DNA from: Lachnospiraceae bacterium UBA7086
Lineage (GTDB): Bacteria > Bacillota > Clostridia > Lachnospirales > Lachnospiraceae
DNA: 20,348 bases
Reading direction: 5' to 3'
Assembly: GCA_002492525.1 (NCBI GenBank)
Contig: DKZA01000056.1
Coordinates: forward strand, 1 to 20,348
Shown: piece after piece, positions 7,632 through 15,846 of the stretch
How positions within the stretch are numbered: the stretch's first letter is position 1
Layout of the letters: every line of letters starts with the position of its first letter
Notes under the pieces: model-generated
Told to the model about the DNA's origin: nothing
What the model saw: only the letters and a program-made list of their open reading frames with translations
Databases searched by the model: none
Position numbers and translations under genes: made by a program

Positions 7632-8715
7632 GGAGGCTCTGCATATTACGGCAAAGTGTCTGCCAGATGTTTCGTTCTAACCCGGCGCGGGAACCCAGCC
7701 AGTATTTGTGTGTGCCTTCTGTGGTAATGATAATGATCTGATAGCAGTCAAACCAGTGCAGTTTCCGGGAGGGATGGTTCATGATGACCAGGCGGATGCG
7801 GTTTACGCTGTATACGGTATGATCCACCTGCAGCATATTGCCGATGAAACCGATTTTCAGCGGGCAGGATTTCTTCTGTACAGCACTGTAAATCAGCCTC
7901 CACAAGGCACATCCCAGTACCAGAAAGCTTAGAAGAGAAAGCAGAATAGAACCGAATCCTATTGTGACAAGCAGTGTGGTGTCAGCGTCATATTGCGGGG
8001 GGATATGTAACATCCAATAAAACAGGAAAGAAGAACTTCCCCAAATGGCAAGACTGATGATGCCGACCATAGCCAGCCGCCGCATGGTGCGGCTTATGAT
8101 TTTTGTGCGGTCAATGGATATTTCAAACGAGTTCTGAAAAACGTTCATCATAATCTGTGTCTTGTCGTTTTCGTCCAGATGTTCTGTACGGTTAACCCGC
8201 GTGATCAACTGCATCACTTGCTCCAGGTCTTTTTCACTAAATTCATAAAGGCGGTATTTCACTTCTTTTCCGGCAGCGTCCTGAAATAACAGATAGCGTC
8301 TGCGGAAAACCCATCCGATAAAATGTATGTTGATAAAGGATTCCACGGTTTTGGACCGGATAAAATCTGTCAGGGAAAGGCTGTCTGTATGATGAGGTCT
8401 GCGGATGATTATTTTATCACCGGACAGGGTGACCCGGGTACGTCGCAGGATACAGCGGATGAATGTGATGATCAGGGCAGTGAGCATGACCAGGGGCCAT
8501 TCCAGGATTCGCCTGAGATAGTAAAGCGGCGGCATAAAAAAGAAATAGCGCAGACTTCCGATGCCGGGCAGGCGGGATAAGGCTGACAGGAGAAAGTCAA
8601 GAAAATAGAAGGAGATACAAAGAACAAATCCCCAGAGGATTGTGTGGATCACGATAAATTCAACAAGCATGAGCGGGGCGGCGGTGACACTGTGGTTATC
8701 CTGAGGCGTTTTCAT
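7597..8715 (-). CDS. Membrane protein with two TM-pair plus beta-domain units
   Basis: This 372-residue integral membrane protein is of unknown function. Two hydrophobic segments (about 15-45 and 60-90) precede a soluble basic/beta-rich part (about 90-175). A second pair (about 215-240 and 250-285) precedes another beta-rich part (about 290-372). This repeated layout resembles bacterial proteins with PH-like or YcxB-like cytoplasmic domains after membrane pairs, but that is only an inference from layout. Translation starts at 8715 with AAAGGA upstream. The C-terminal 35 bp overlap the end of the convergent acyltransferase gene. Transcripts of the two genes would therefore be antisense to each other at their ends. 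Confidence 0.75.
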   Translation of the reverse strand: MKTPQDNHSVTAAPLMLVEFIVIHTILWGFVLCISFYFLDFLLSALSRLPGIGSLRYFFFMPPLYYLRRILEWPLVMLTALIITFIRCILRRTRVTLSGDKIIIRRPHHTDSLSLTDFIRSKTVESFINIHFIGWVFRRRYLLFQDAAGKEVKYRLYEFSEKDLEQVMQLITRVNRTEHLDENDKTQIMMNVFQNSFEISIDRTKIISRTMRRLAMVGIISLAIWGSSSFLFYWMLHIPPQYDADTTLLVTIGFGSILLSLLSFLVLGCALWRLIYSAVQKKSCPLKIGFIGNMLQVDHTVYSVNRIRLVIMNHPSRKLHWFDCYQIIIITTEGTHKYWLGSRAGLERNIWQTLCRNMQSLLISCPARLVYK

Positions 8716-8809
8716 AAAGGTATTTCCTTTCTTCCCATAGGGTATTTATTGGTAGTTTATCATAGAAGCAGGGGCTTTGCTATATTTCGTGACAAGATTG
8801 AGCCGGTAA

Positions 8810-8867
8810 TTGCAATCGGCAGGGGAGTATGGTACTCTATTGACTATACGAGAGTATGCATTTGCAT
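8810..8867 (+). promoter_or_regulatory. Promoter with competing hairpins upstream of 8885 gene
   Basis: TTGCAA (8810-8815), 17 bp and TACTCT (8833-8838) with upstream TG form an extended -10 promoter. TACTC (8833-8837) can pair with GAGTA on its left (8825-8829) or with GAGTA on its right (8852-8856). ATGCA-TT-TGCAT (8856-8867) adds a further inverted repeat before the RBS. Confidence 0.45.
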
Positions 8868-8884
8868 GTACAGGAGGAAATCGG

Positions 8885-9250
8885 ATGCCGGATAGAGAAA
8901 TGATCTGGATACTGGTGGTTATGATATTATGTCTGCTTGCGGCGGCATTATTTGCCATACAGCATTTTATGCGGTATCATACGGTGCGAATCTATAACTG
9001 GGATGGACAAAGATATCGTTTCCTTGGCAGAGAGCATGTGTATAAAATAAATGACATGTATGTCATAAATATGCGGGAGCGTCTGGGGGATTTATCTTAT
9101 ACCACCAGGTATCGTTTGGCTGCTTCCCCGGAATTTGTAAGAAGACGCCGGTTCGCAGGACTTCTTCTGCGGGCAGGGGCAAGCGAGGCGTGGCTTCCCA
9201 TTGAAGAGAGAATGGTGCAGGACATTTATTATAGAAATGTTGTGGAGTAA
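8885..9250 (+). CDS. Small membrane-anchored protein, unknown function
   Basis: This 121-residue protein has one N-terminal membrane segment (about 7-28). A soluble domain of beta strands ('TVRIYNWDGQRYRFLG', 'YRLAASPEFVRRRRF') and a C-terminal amphipathic stretch follow. I do not recognise a named family. The ATG at 8885 was chosen because AGGAGG ends 6 nt upstream; a longer reading to 8810 lacks such a site and would run through the promoter. The gene contains an exact TGACA-N4-TGTCA copy at 9052, reading NDMYVI. It lies 48 bp before the glycosyltransferase and is probably co-transcribed with it, which weakly suggests an envelope role. Confidence 0.75.
   Translation: MPDREMIWILVVMILCLLAAALFAIQHFMRYHTVRIYNWDGQRYRFLGREHVYKINDMYVINMRERLGDLSYTTRYRLAASPEFVRRRRFAGLLLRAGASEAWLPIEERMVQDIYYRNVVE
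9052..9065. repeat. TGACA-N4-TGTCA palindrome, copy 2
   Basis: TGACATGTATGTCA, exact, with A/T flanks extending each arm to 6 bp (ATGACA/TGTCAT). Codon phase is xxT-GAC-ANN-NNT-GTC-A. Confidence 0.75.
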
Positions 9251-9298
9251 ATCTGGTATGAATGTGGAAAGTAACGAAAGCGGGAAAGGCAGGAACCT

Positions 9299-10324
9299 AT
9301 GATTACAGTCAGTCTCTGTATGATCGTGAAAAATGAAGAGCGGATCTTGCAAAGGTGTCTGGACAGTCTGGCGGGACTTATGGACGAGATAATCATTGTA
9401 GATACAGGTTCTACGGACGCGACGAAACAGATTGCCGCCAAATATACGAATCAGGTTTATGATTTTGTCTGGGTGAATGATTTTTCGGCGGCGCGCAATT
9501 TTGCTTTTTCCAAAGCACGGATGGAGTATATCTACTCGGCAGATGCGGATGAAGTGCTGGATGAGAAAAACAGGGCGGCTTTTTGGCAGTTAAAGCAGAC
9601 GCTTTTGCCGGAAATCGAGATTGTACAGATGTATTATGCCAATCAGCTTTCCCATGGGACCATCTATAATTATGACAGAGAGCTGAGACCCAAGCTTTTT
9701 AAGAGAAACAGGACATTTCAATGGCAGGGTGCAATTCATGAACAGATAGGAATTACACCTGTTATTTATGATAGCGAGATAGAAATATGCCATCTTCCTC
9801 AGAACAGCCATAAGGATAGGGATCTGGCGGCCTTTGCGCGGCTTGTGGCAGCCGGAGAGCCTTTAGATAAAAGACTGCATAATATTTATGCGAAAGAACT
9901 CTTTATTTCCGGAGAGGAGAAGGATTTTCTGGCGGCACGGGAGTTTTTTCAGGCATCCTGCCTGGACAGCTTGCGGGGAGATGACGAGTTGAAGGAGGCG
10001 GCCTGTGTGGCGGCCAGAGCGGCGCGGATTGCCGGGGATACGGAAGATTTCTTCAAATACGCCATGAAGGTGATTGCCAGCGACGGATGTGCGGAGATTT
10101 GTTGTGAACTGGGAGAGTTTTACAGACAGAAGAAAGATTATGACGAGGCTGTGGTATGGTATTATAATGCGGCTTATGAGACGGAGAGCATCTTACAGAT
10201 TCGCAGCGGGAGTGATATTCCTCTGCAGGGATTGGCAGACTGTTATCGGGCCTTGGGCAACGAGGAACAGGCTGCAGAGTATGAAAAGCTGGCACAGGAG
10301 GCTGCGCAGAGGCAGGACAGATGA
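9299..10324 (+). CDS. Family 2 glycosyltransferase with C-terminal TPR-like repeats
   Basis: This 341-residue cytosolic protein has a GT-A fold N-terminus. The opening strand carries 'KNEE' (11-14), then 'DTGSTD' (35-40) and the metal-binding DxD in 'DADE' (82-85). 'WQGAIHE' around 140 is typical of this subfamily. Residues about 195-335 are helical repeats resembling TPRs, including 'ELGEFYRQKKDYDEAVVWYYNAA'. This architecture occurs in many Firmicute GT2 proteins, including SunS-like peptide S-glycosyltransferases, but no bacteriocin precursor is nearby. Donor and acceptor sugars cannot be predicted. AGGAA precedes the ATG. The gene follows the 8885 gene by 48 bp and precedes hisC by 54 bp. 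Confidence 0.88.
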   Translation: MITVSLCMIVKNEERILQRCLDSLAGLMDEIIIVDTGSTDATKQIAAKYTNQVYDFVWVNDFSAARNFAFSKARMEYIYSADADEVLDEKNRAAFWQLKQTLLPEIEIVQMYYANQLSHGTIYNYDRELRPKLFKRNRTFQWQGAIHEQIGITPVIYDSEIEICHLPQNSHKDRDLAAFARLVAAGEPLDKRLHNIYAKELFISGEEKDFLAAREFFQASCLDSLRGDDELKEAACVAARAARIAGDTEDFFKYAMKVIASDGCAEICCELGEFYRQKKDYDEAVVWYYNAAYETESILQIRSGSDIPLQGLADCYRALGNEEQAAEYEKLAQEAAQRQDR

Positions 10325-10378
10325 TATTGTAGGGGCAGGACAGAGCATGGTATGGCAATAGAAAGGAAGGACAGCAGG

Positions 10379-11434
10379 ATGAAATGGGAAGAAAATGTGC
10401 GTAAGGTAGAGCCCTACACGCCGGGAGAACAGCCTGACAGACCGGGGGTCATCAAATTAAATACCAATGAGAGCCCGTATCCGCCGGCACCGGGTGTGTC
10501 TGCGGCGATAGGGAGGCTTTCAGCCGACAGGATGCGGCTTTATCCGGCGTTCCCGGAGCAGACGGCACTGGCGGAGGAACTGGCCGGATATTATCATGTG
10601 AGTACGGACCAGTTATTTATCGGGGTGGGATCGGATGATGTGCTTTCCATGGCGTTTATGACCTTTTTTCATGGGAGAAGTCCCATATTGTTTCCGGATA
10701 TCACCTATTCTTTTTATGATGTGTGGGCGCAGGTTTATGGGATTCCTTATGAGAAAAAGCCCTTGGATGCGCAGTTTAGGATCCGGCCGGAAGATTATTG
10801 TCAGCCTAACGGCGGAGTGGTATTCCCTAATCCCAATGCACCCACGGGCGTGCTGATGGCATTAGATCAGGTGGAACAGATTGTGGCGGCTAACCGGGAT
10901 GTGGTAGTAATCGTGGATGAGGCATATATTGACTTTGGCGGATTCAGTGCACTGCCGCTTCTGGATAAGTATGACAATCTCCTGGTGGTGCAGACATTTT
11001 CCAAGTCCCGTTCTCTAGCGGGTATGCGTATCGGTTATGCCATAGGAAGCCCCCGGATGATCCGGTATTTAAATGATGTAAAATACGCGGTTAACTCTTA
11101 TACGCTCAATTATCCTGCCCTGGAACTTGGCGTGGAGGCAGTGCGGGACCAGACCTATTTTCAGTCCTGCTGTGACAAGATCATCCGGACGAGAACACAG
11201 GCGGAAACGGAGCTTACCAGGCTGGGATTCAGCTTTCCCAAGCCCTACGGCAATTTTATCTTTGCTTCTCATAGGAACGTGCCAGCTCAGGAAATCTTTG
11301 AAAAATTGAAAGCGAATGACATATATGTCAGATTTTGGAATAAAGAGCGGATTAATAATCATCTGCGCATCACTGTCGGTACGGATGAACAGATGGAAGC
11401 GCTGTATGCGGCGCTTGCAGCAATCTGTGGCTGA
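10379..11434 (+). CDS. hisC: Histidinol-phosphate aminotransferase
   Basis: This 351-residue PLP-dependent class I/II aminotransferase transfers an amino group from glutamate to imidazole-acetol phosphate in histidine synthesis. Recognisable features are 'LNTNESPYPP' near the N-terminus, Asn153 in 'PNAPTG', Asp180 and Tyr183 in 'VIVDEAYIDF', the PLP lysine Lys209 in 'FSKSRSLAG' and Arg217 in 'AGMRIGY'. I place the start at 10379 because the family opening (MKWEENVRKVEPY) begins there and GGAAGG lies 8 nt upstream; an upstream ATG at 10352 would add nine residues. No other his genes are in the window. An exact TGACA-N4-TGTCA copy lies at 11317. Relatives with broader or different substrates exist, so specificity is inferred. 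Confidence 0.9.
   Translation: MKWEENVRKVEPYTPGEQPDRPGVIKLNTNESPYPPAPGVSAAIGRLSADRMRLYPAFPEQTALAEELAGYYHVSTDQLFIGVGSDDVLSMAFMTFFHGRSPILFPDITYSFYDVWAQVYGIPYEKKPLDAQFRIRPEDYCQPNGGVVFPNPNAPTGVLMALDQVEQIVAANRDVVVIVDEAYIDFGGFSALPLLDKYDNLLVVQTFSKSRSLAGMRIGYAIGSPRMIRYLNDVKYAVNSYTLNYPALELGVEAVRDQTYFQSCCDKIIRTRTQAETELTRLGFSFPKPYGNFIFASHRNVPAQEIFEKLKANDIYVRFWNKERINNHLRITVGTDEQMEALYAALAAICG
11317..11330. repeat. TGACA-N4-TGTCA palindrome, copy 3
   Basis: TGACATATATGTCA, exact and fully self-complementary including the spacer. It lies inside hisC (reading NDIYVR), in the same codon phase as copy 2. Confidence 0.75.
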
Positions 11435-11475
11435 CGGAGAATTTTCTATCTGTTCAGGCGGACATTCTGAAAGAA

Positions 11476-11524
11476 TTGACAGTTAAGGACATATACTTAT
11501 ATTATTATAGAAACAAATGGAGGA
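11476..11524 (+). promoter_or_regulatory. Promoter and RBS of the exporter-GH20-hslO run
   Basis: A perfect TTGACA -35 (11476-11481) is followed by TATATT (11498-11503, 16 bp) or TATTAT (11500-11505, 18 bp). GGAGGA (11519-11524) lies 6 nt before the ATG at 11531. The leader is very short. Confidence 0.6.
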
Positions 11525-11530
11525 TTTAGC

Positions 11531-12031
11531 ATGGAAAGTTTAGCGGTTGCATTTGCTAATACGTTGGGAAAGTATGTGGCGAAAGAAGTGGTAGTTTTTT
11601 TGATCTCTATGATTCCGATTTTGGAGCTTCGCGGCGGATTGATCGTGGCATCGCTTTTACAGGTGCCGATTACCACGGCCATTCCCTTCTGCATTGTCGG
11701 TAACATTATTCCGATTCCCTTTATTCTGCTCTTTATCAAACAGGTTTTTAAATGGCTGAAGAAGGTGAAGTTTTTCCGCGGAATCATTGAGAAACTGGAA
11801 AATCGTGCCATGGGTAAGAGCGACAGTATTAAGAAATATGAGTTCTGGGGGTTGGTGCTCTTCGTTGGGATTCCGCTTCCGGGTACGGGTGCATGGACGG
11901 GATCGCTGATTGCGGCGCTTTTGGAGATTGATTTTAAGAAGGCGGTTTTGGCGGAGCTTTTGGGGATTGCCATTGCGACTATTATTATGTCTGTCTTTTC
12001 CTATGGGCTGCTGGGAGCATTGCTTGGCTGA
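11531..12031 (+). CDS. COG2426-type small multidrug export family protein
   Basis: This is a 166-residue membrane protein. Hydrophobic segments around 18-40, 45-70, 105-135 and 140-165 surround a basic loop ('KWLKKVKFFRGIIEKLENRAMGK'). The conserved 'IPILELRGGLIVAS' and 'GIPLPGTGAWTGSLIAALL' stretches are typical of this family. The family label says small multidrug export, but experimental support for transport is thin and no substrate can be named. The start is secured by GGAGGA at ideal spacing and an upstream TTGACA promoter. It is the first gene of a four-gene run, with a 46-bp gap to the GH20 gene. Confidence 0.85.
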   Translation: MESLAVAFANTLGKYVAKEVVVFLISMIPILELRGGLIVASLLQVPITTAIPFCIVGNIIPIPFILLFIKQVFKWLKKVKFFRGIIEKLENRAMGKSDSIKKYEFWGLVLFVGIPLPGTGAWTGSLIAALLEIDFKKAVLAELLGIAIATIIMSVFSYGLLGALLG

Positions 12032-12077
12032 GAGTCCGGGTCTTTGCTGCAGCAGTGACAGATGAGGCGTTATAAGG

Positions 12078-14915
12078 ATGAAAAACAGGAAAAAAACGGT
12101 TTTGACAGGCGGTTTGCTGGTGGCCGTTCTGGGGTGTGTGATTCTGGGATTCTTTCTGACAGGATATTTTGTGGGAGGAAGGAGTGGGAATCTGGCCAGG
12201 GGAAAAGGGGTCATTGCTACCTGTGACAGTGTAGAGCAAGAGTCTTTGTCTGCGGACATGGCCATTGACGGAGATGACACTACCTTGGCTTCGCGTTGGT
12301 CGAGCGAGAATAACTGGGAGGATGCTTCCCACTATATACAACTGGAATTTCCGGAAGAAATTTCAGTTTCTTTTGTTGTATTGAAATGGGAACGGAGGAA
12401 TGTCGTCTCCTATGCGCTGGAGGGTTCTTTAGACGGGCAGAAGTGGGAAATCCTTCAGAAATTTGACACGGCGCCGGCAGAAAGACACCAGGAGATCGTG
12501 CTGGATGAGGCTGTGAGAGCACGTTTTCTGCGGTTGTCCATTTACGCGGTATCGAAAGAGGAATCGGATTATTCTAACCTGTATCAGAATGTATCTCTCT
12601 ATGAGTTTGAGGTGTATGCGGACAAGCCTGCGGCTTATCTTTTAGAAAGACCTGTTATAGAATCAAGTAAGGAAGGCGGCAGACGGCTTGCCATGCCTCA
12701 GGCGCCTGCCGGATATCAGGTTGTCTTTATCGGTGCAGATTTAGAACAGGTCATCGGGGCGGACGGTACGGTCTATGAAACCATACAGGAGAAGGAAGTG
12801 ACAGTGGGGTATCGGGTCGAGGATGTAAAGGGACGGGAAGAGCCGCGGGAAGTATCCTTTACGATTCAGGTACCTGCGGGGATACAGACAGCAGAACAGG
12901 AAGAAGAGGAAGAGCGGCGGCAAAATGCCTGTCCTGAAGGAGTGATTCCGGCCGTAGCAGAATGGTGCGGCGGGGAAGGAATCTTCCGGTTGGGGAAAGC
13001 GCCGCGGATGATTGTAGACACGGACAGCTTTCTTAGGGAGTCTGTCACAGAGGGAAAGGCGGATGCGCAGATTCTTCGGGATATGGCGGATCTCTTCAAC
13101 AGACAGTGTGAAAGCTGTGGCATCCTACAGGAAGAAATGACGATTTACGAGGGGACGCTGGAGGATGTAAGAGCGGGGGATGTCTATCTGGGGTGTGCGG
13201 AAAAATCTGGCGGTCTGGGAGAAGAAGGATATACTTGCGACATAACTGACAAGTGTGTCATTAAAGCGGAGAACGTTACGGGAATCCGTTGGGGCTGTGT
13301 TACGCTGATGCAGCTTTTGTCAGATGGGGAAGACAATACGGTTCCTCAGGGCAGGATTCGGGATTATCCGCTATATACGGTGCGGGGATTTGGGATTGAT
13401 GTGGCCAGAAAACCGGTGTCTATAGAAACTTTGTATGACATGCTGGAAGTCATGTCCTGGTATAAGATGAATGACTTTTCCATCCATTTAAATGATAATA
13501 CCATTCTCGCCACCAGTGGTCTGACGGATTCCCCGGAACAGGCAATGACGGCGGACAGCGCTTTTCGGCTGGAATCGGATATGAGAAATGAGGAGGGGGA
13601 AGCATTGACTTCCCAGGAATATGCATACACCAGAGAAGAGTTTGACAGGTTTATTGAGACGGCCAGGATCTATGGTGTGACGGTGGTGCCGGAGATAGAT
13701 ACGCCCGCTCATTCTCTTTCGATTACCAGGCTTTATCCGGAGTATGCATTGCGCACCAGTAACGAGTCAGTGGATCAGATCGATCTGGAAAAGGAAGAGG
13801 CGGTGATACTCGTAGAGCAGCTATGGCAGGAAGCTCTTGCAGAGGAAACGGGCGCTTTCAGGCAGGCACGGATCGTCAATATTGGTATGGATGAGTATTA
13901 CGGCGAGGGAGAGCAGTACCGTCAATTTCTGACACGGATCAATGATCTGGTGCAAGGGACAGGAAAGGCGGTACGTCTGTGGGGGAGTCTCAGTCATATA
14001 GACGGTACCACATGGCCCTCTGCCAAGAATTTACAGATGAATATATGGAGTACGGTGTGGGCGGATCCCCGGGAGATGTATGAAGCGGGATATTCTCTGA
14101 TTAATATGCAGAACAATCACCTTTACATCATACCGGGCGGCGGATACGACCGGCTGGATATCAGGGAATTGTATGAAAACTGGGAACCCAACAAGTTCTA
14201 TGACTATAATCAGATGGAGATGATTCCGTCATATTCCCCTCAGATGCTGGGGGCTTCCTATATGATCTGGAATGATATGAGCGGCAGTCTGGATATGGGT
14301 ATCAGCGAATATGACTTGTATGAGCGGTTTCGGGAGCCTCTGGCGGTGTTGTCTGGGAAGCTCTGGGGTGCATCAGTATCAAAACCGGGCGATACGGATG
14401 ACGAAACAGGTGACGAAACGGGGAGGTCTGGAATCCTGGAAGTGCCAGAGGTACCCTTCGGTATGAACGGCTGTGGTCTGTATGCGGATAGGGAAGCGGC
14501 CGTGCCCGATTATGAGATTCAGATGAAGGTATATTTGAATCCGGAGGCTTCTGTAAAAGCCGGACAGGACGGGAAATATCAGGAACAGATCCTGGCGCAG
14601 GGGGATGGCGCATATGCGAAATGGGCTTTTTATGCAGTAGAGCCACAGACGGGGCGGGTAGGCTTTACCAGAGAGGGCAGGACATATACTTTTGATTATA
14701 CGCTGCCCCGGGGAGAATGGGTGAATCTGACGCTTGTGGGGACATCCGGGAAGGTGACTCTCTACGTAGATGACCAGGAGACGGATATCGTGGGCAGCGA
14801 TGAACCTTTTAAAGAACATGCAACGTTTGTGTTCCCGCTGCAGAGAGTGGGCCGGCAGACAACGCATTTTGAGGGAGAGATGGAACTGGATTTCCGGAAT
14901 GACAGAGAAGATTAG
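12078..14915 (+). CDS. Membrane-anchored GH20 beta-N-acetylhexosaminidase-like enzyme
   Basis: This 945-residue protein has an uncleaved-looking signal anchor (about 8-30). An F5/8 type C (discoidin-like) carbohydrate-binding domain follows (about 35-190; 'NLARGKGV', 'AIDGDDTTLASRWSS', 'ARFLRLSIYAV'). Next come a linker, a GH20b-like domain (about 285-425) and the GH20 barrel (about 427-760). Barrel landmarks are 'RGFGIDVARKPVS', 'MNDFSIHLNDN', 'VVPEIDTPAHS' (about 535) and the catalytic Asp-Glu in 'IGMDEYYG' (about 600). A LamG/concanavalin-like domain closes the protein (about 785-938). It should remove terminal GlcNAc/GalNAc or act on lacto-N-biose-type ends outside the cell; exact linkage is unknown. 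There is no LPXTG sorting signal or lipobox, so the helix is the likely anchor. One exact palindrome copy lies at 13247. Confidence 0.88.
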   Translation: MKNRKKTVLTGGLLVAVLGCVILGFFLTGYFVGGRSGNLARGKGVIATCDSVEQESLSADMAIDGDDTTLASRWSSENNWEDASHYIQLEFPEEISVSFVVLKWERRNVVSYALEGSLDGQKWEILQKFDTAPAERHQEIVLDEAVRARFLRLSIYAVSKEESDYSNLYQNVSLYEFEVYADKPAAYLLERPVIESSKEGGRRLAMPQAPAGYQVVFIGADLEQVIGADGTVYETIQEKEVTVGYRVEDVKGREEPREVSFTIQVPAGIQTAEQEEEEERRQNACPEGVIPAVAEWCGGEGIFRLGKAPRMIVDTDSFLRESVTEGKADAQILRDMADLFNRQCESCGILQEEMTIYEGTLEDVRAGDVYLGCAEKSGGLGEEGYTCDITDKCVIKAENVTGIRWGCVTLMQLLSDGEDNTVPQGRIRDYPLYTVRGFGIDVARKPVSIETLYDMLEVMSWYKMNDFSIHLNDNTILATSGLTDSPEQAMTADSAFRLESDMRNEEGEALTSQEYAYTREEFDRFIETARIYGVTVVPEIDTPAHSLSITRLYPEYALRTSNESVDQIDLEKEEAVILVEQLWQEALAEETGAFRQARIVNIGMDEYYGEGEQYRQFLTRINDLVQGTGKAVRLWGSLSHIDGTTWPSAKNLQMNIWSTVWADPREMYEAGYSLINMQNNHLYIIPGGGYDRLDIRELYENWEPNKFYDYNQMEMIPSYSPQMLGASYMIWNDMSGSLDMGISEYDLYERFREPLAVLSGKLWGASVSKPGDTDDETGDETGRSGILEVPEVPFGMNGCGLYADREAAVPDYEIQMKVYLNPEASVKAGQDGKYQEQILAQGDGAYAKWAFYAVEPQTGRVGFTREGRTYTFDYTLPRGEWVNLTLVGTSGKVTLYVDDQETDIVGSDEPFKEHATFVFPLQRVGRQTTHFEGEMELDFRNDRED
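13247..13260. repeat. TGACA-N4-TGTCA palindrome, copy 4
   Basis: TGACAAGTGTGTCA, exact, in the GH20b-like part of the hexosaminidase gene. It reads TDKCVIK, almost the same peptide as the methyltransferase copy (NDKCVIK), and is in the common codon phase. Confidence 0.75.
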
Positions 14916-14955
14916 TACCGCCTCATCGCGCAAACGTTTTGGAATGGAGATTAAC

Positions 14956-15804
14956 ATGGACGCATATACAGATTTTGCACAGGTTTATGATGAATTTATG
15001 GATGAGACACCCTACGAGGAATGGTGTGAGTTTCTGGCGGGTCGAGTAAAGAAATATGGCATCAGTGATGCAGCAGGGTGCGATGATGAAATAAAGAACG
15101 ACAAATGTGTCATAAAAGACAGAAGTGTCATAAAAGAACAGGAGAAGCAAAATTTACGACAGGAAAGAAACACCATATTGGATTTGGGCTGTGGTACCGG
15201 TACGCTGACGGAACTTCTGGCCTGTAAGGGATATGATATGATCGGTGTGGACAATGCCCAGGAGATGCTGCAGATTGCCATGGACAAAAGAGACCGGTCC
15301 GGATCGGATATTTTGTACTTATTGCAGGATATGCGGGAATTTGAGCTTTACGGTGCGGTGGGTGCAGTGATCAGTGTGTGTGATTCCATCAATTATCTTT
15401 TGGAGGAGGAAGAGATTCTGCAGACTTTCCGGTTGGTGCATAATTACCTGTACCCAGGCGGCGTTTTTATCTTTGACTTTAATACAGTGTATAAATATGC
15501 CAGTGTCATAGGCGATGCCACGATTGCGGAAAACCGGGAAAACTGCAGCTTTATCTGGGAAAATTATTACCATGAAGAGGAAGAGATCAATGAATATGAT
15601 CTGACCATATTTGCCAGAAGTGAGGGAGAAGAGCGGTTCCTGCGTTTTCAGGAGACCCATTATCAGCGGGGATATTGTTTGGAACAGATGCGCGGACTGG
15701 TGGAAGAAGCGGGGCTTACGGTGGTGGAAACACTGGATGCGGATACCCATGATGCGGTGACACCGGAAAGCGAGAGGATTTATGTGGTGGCAAAGAAGAT
15801 TTGA
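14956..15804 (+). CDS. SAM-dependent class I methyltransferase with extra linker
   Basis: This 282-residue protein opens with 'YTDFAQVYDEFMDETPYEEW', typical of a small class I methyltransferase family in Firmicutes. Motif I is 'LDLGCGTG' (75-82), the acidic residue closing strand 2 is Asp99 ('GVDN'), and 'VISVCDSINYL' (about 138-148) corresponds to motif IV. The substrate is unknown. The start at 14956 has GGAG 6 nt upstream; ATG 14944 is less likely. Residues about 37-72 form a charged, low-complexity linker that looks some 25-30 residues longer than I expect for the family. It is encoded partly by two tandem 18-bp palindrome units (15100-15135). It lies 40 bp after the GH20 gene and 42 bp before hslO. 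Confidence 0.85.
   Translation: MDAYTDFAQVYDEFMDETPYEEWCEFLAGRVKKYGISDAAGCDDEIKNDKCVIKDRSVIKEQEKQNLRQERNTILDLGCGTGTLTELLACKGYDMIGVDNAQEMLQIAMDKRDRSGSDILYLLQDMREFELYGAVGAVISVCDSINYLLEEEEILQTFRLVHNYLYPGGVFIFDFNTVYKYASVIGDATIAENRENCSFIWENYYHEEEEINEYDLTIFARSEGEERFLRFQETHYQRGYCLEQMRGLVEEAGLTVVETLDADTHDAVTPESERIYVVAKKI
15099..15135 (+). repeat. Two tandem 18-bp palindrome units in methyltransferase
   Basis: GACAAATGTGTCATAAAA (15100-15117) and GACAGAAGTGTCATAAAA (15118-15135) match at 16 of 18 positions. With the base before each, they form CGACA-N4-TGTCA and AGACA-N4-TGTCA, each one base off the dispersed palindrome. They encode DKCVIK-DRSVIK in frame. Confidence 0.75.
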
Positions 15805-15846
15805 GGGATATTGCAGGTAAAATGCCGACAGAAAGGTGTAGATAAC

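Noticed and set aside
9299..10324. SunS-like bacteriocin glycosylation locus
   Set aside because: The glycosyltransferase has a similar layout, but no small cysteine-rich precursor peptide, peptidase-ABC transporter or immunity gene is present.
14770..14955. Upstream extension of the methyltransferase into the GH20 gene
   Set aside because: The extra residues are an out-of-frame reading of the GH20 C-terminus. GGAG before ATG 14956 and the family N-terminus decide the start.
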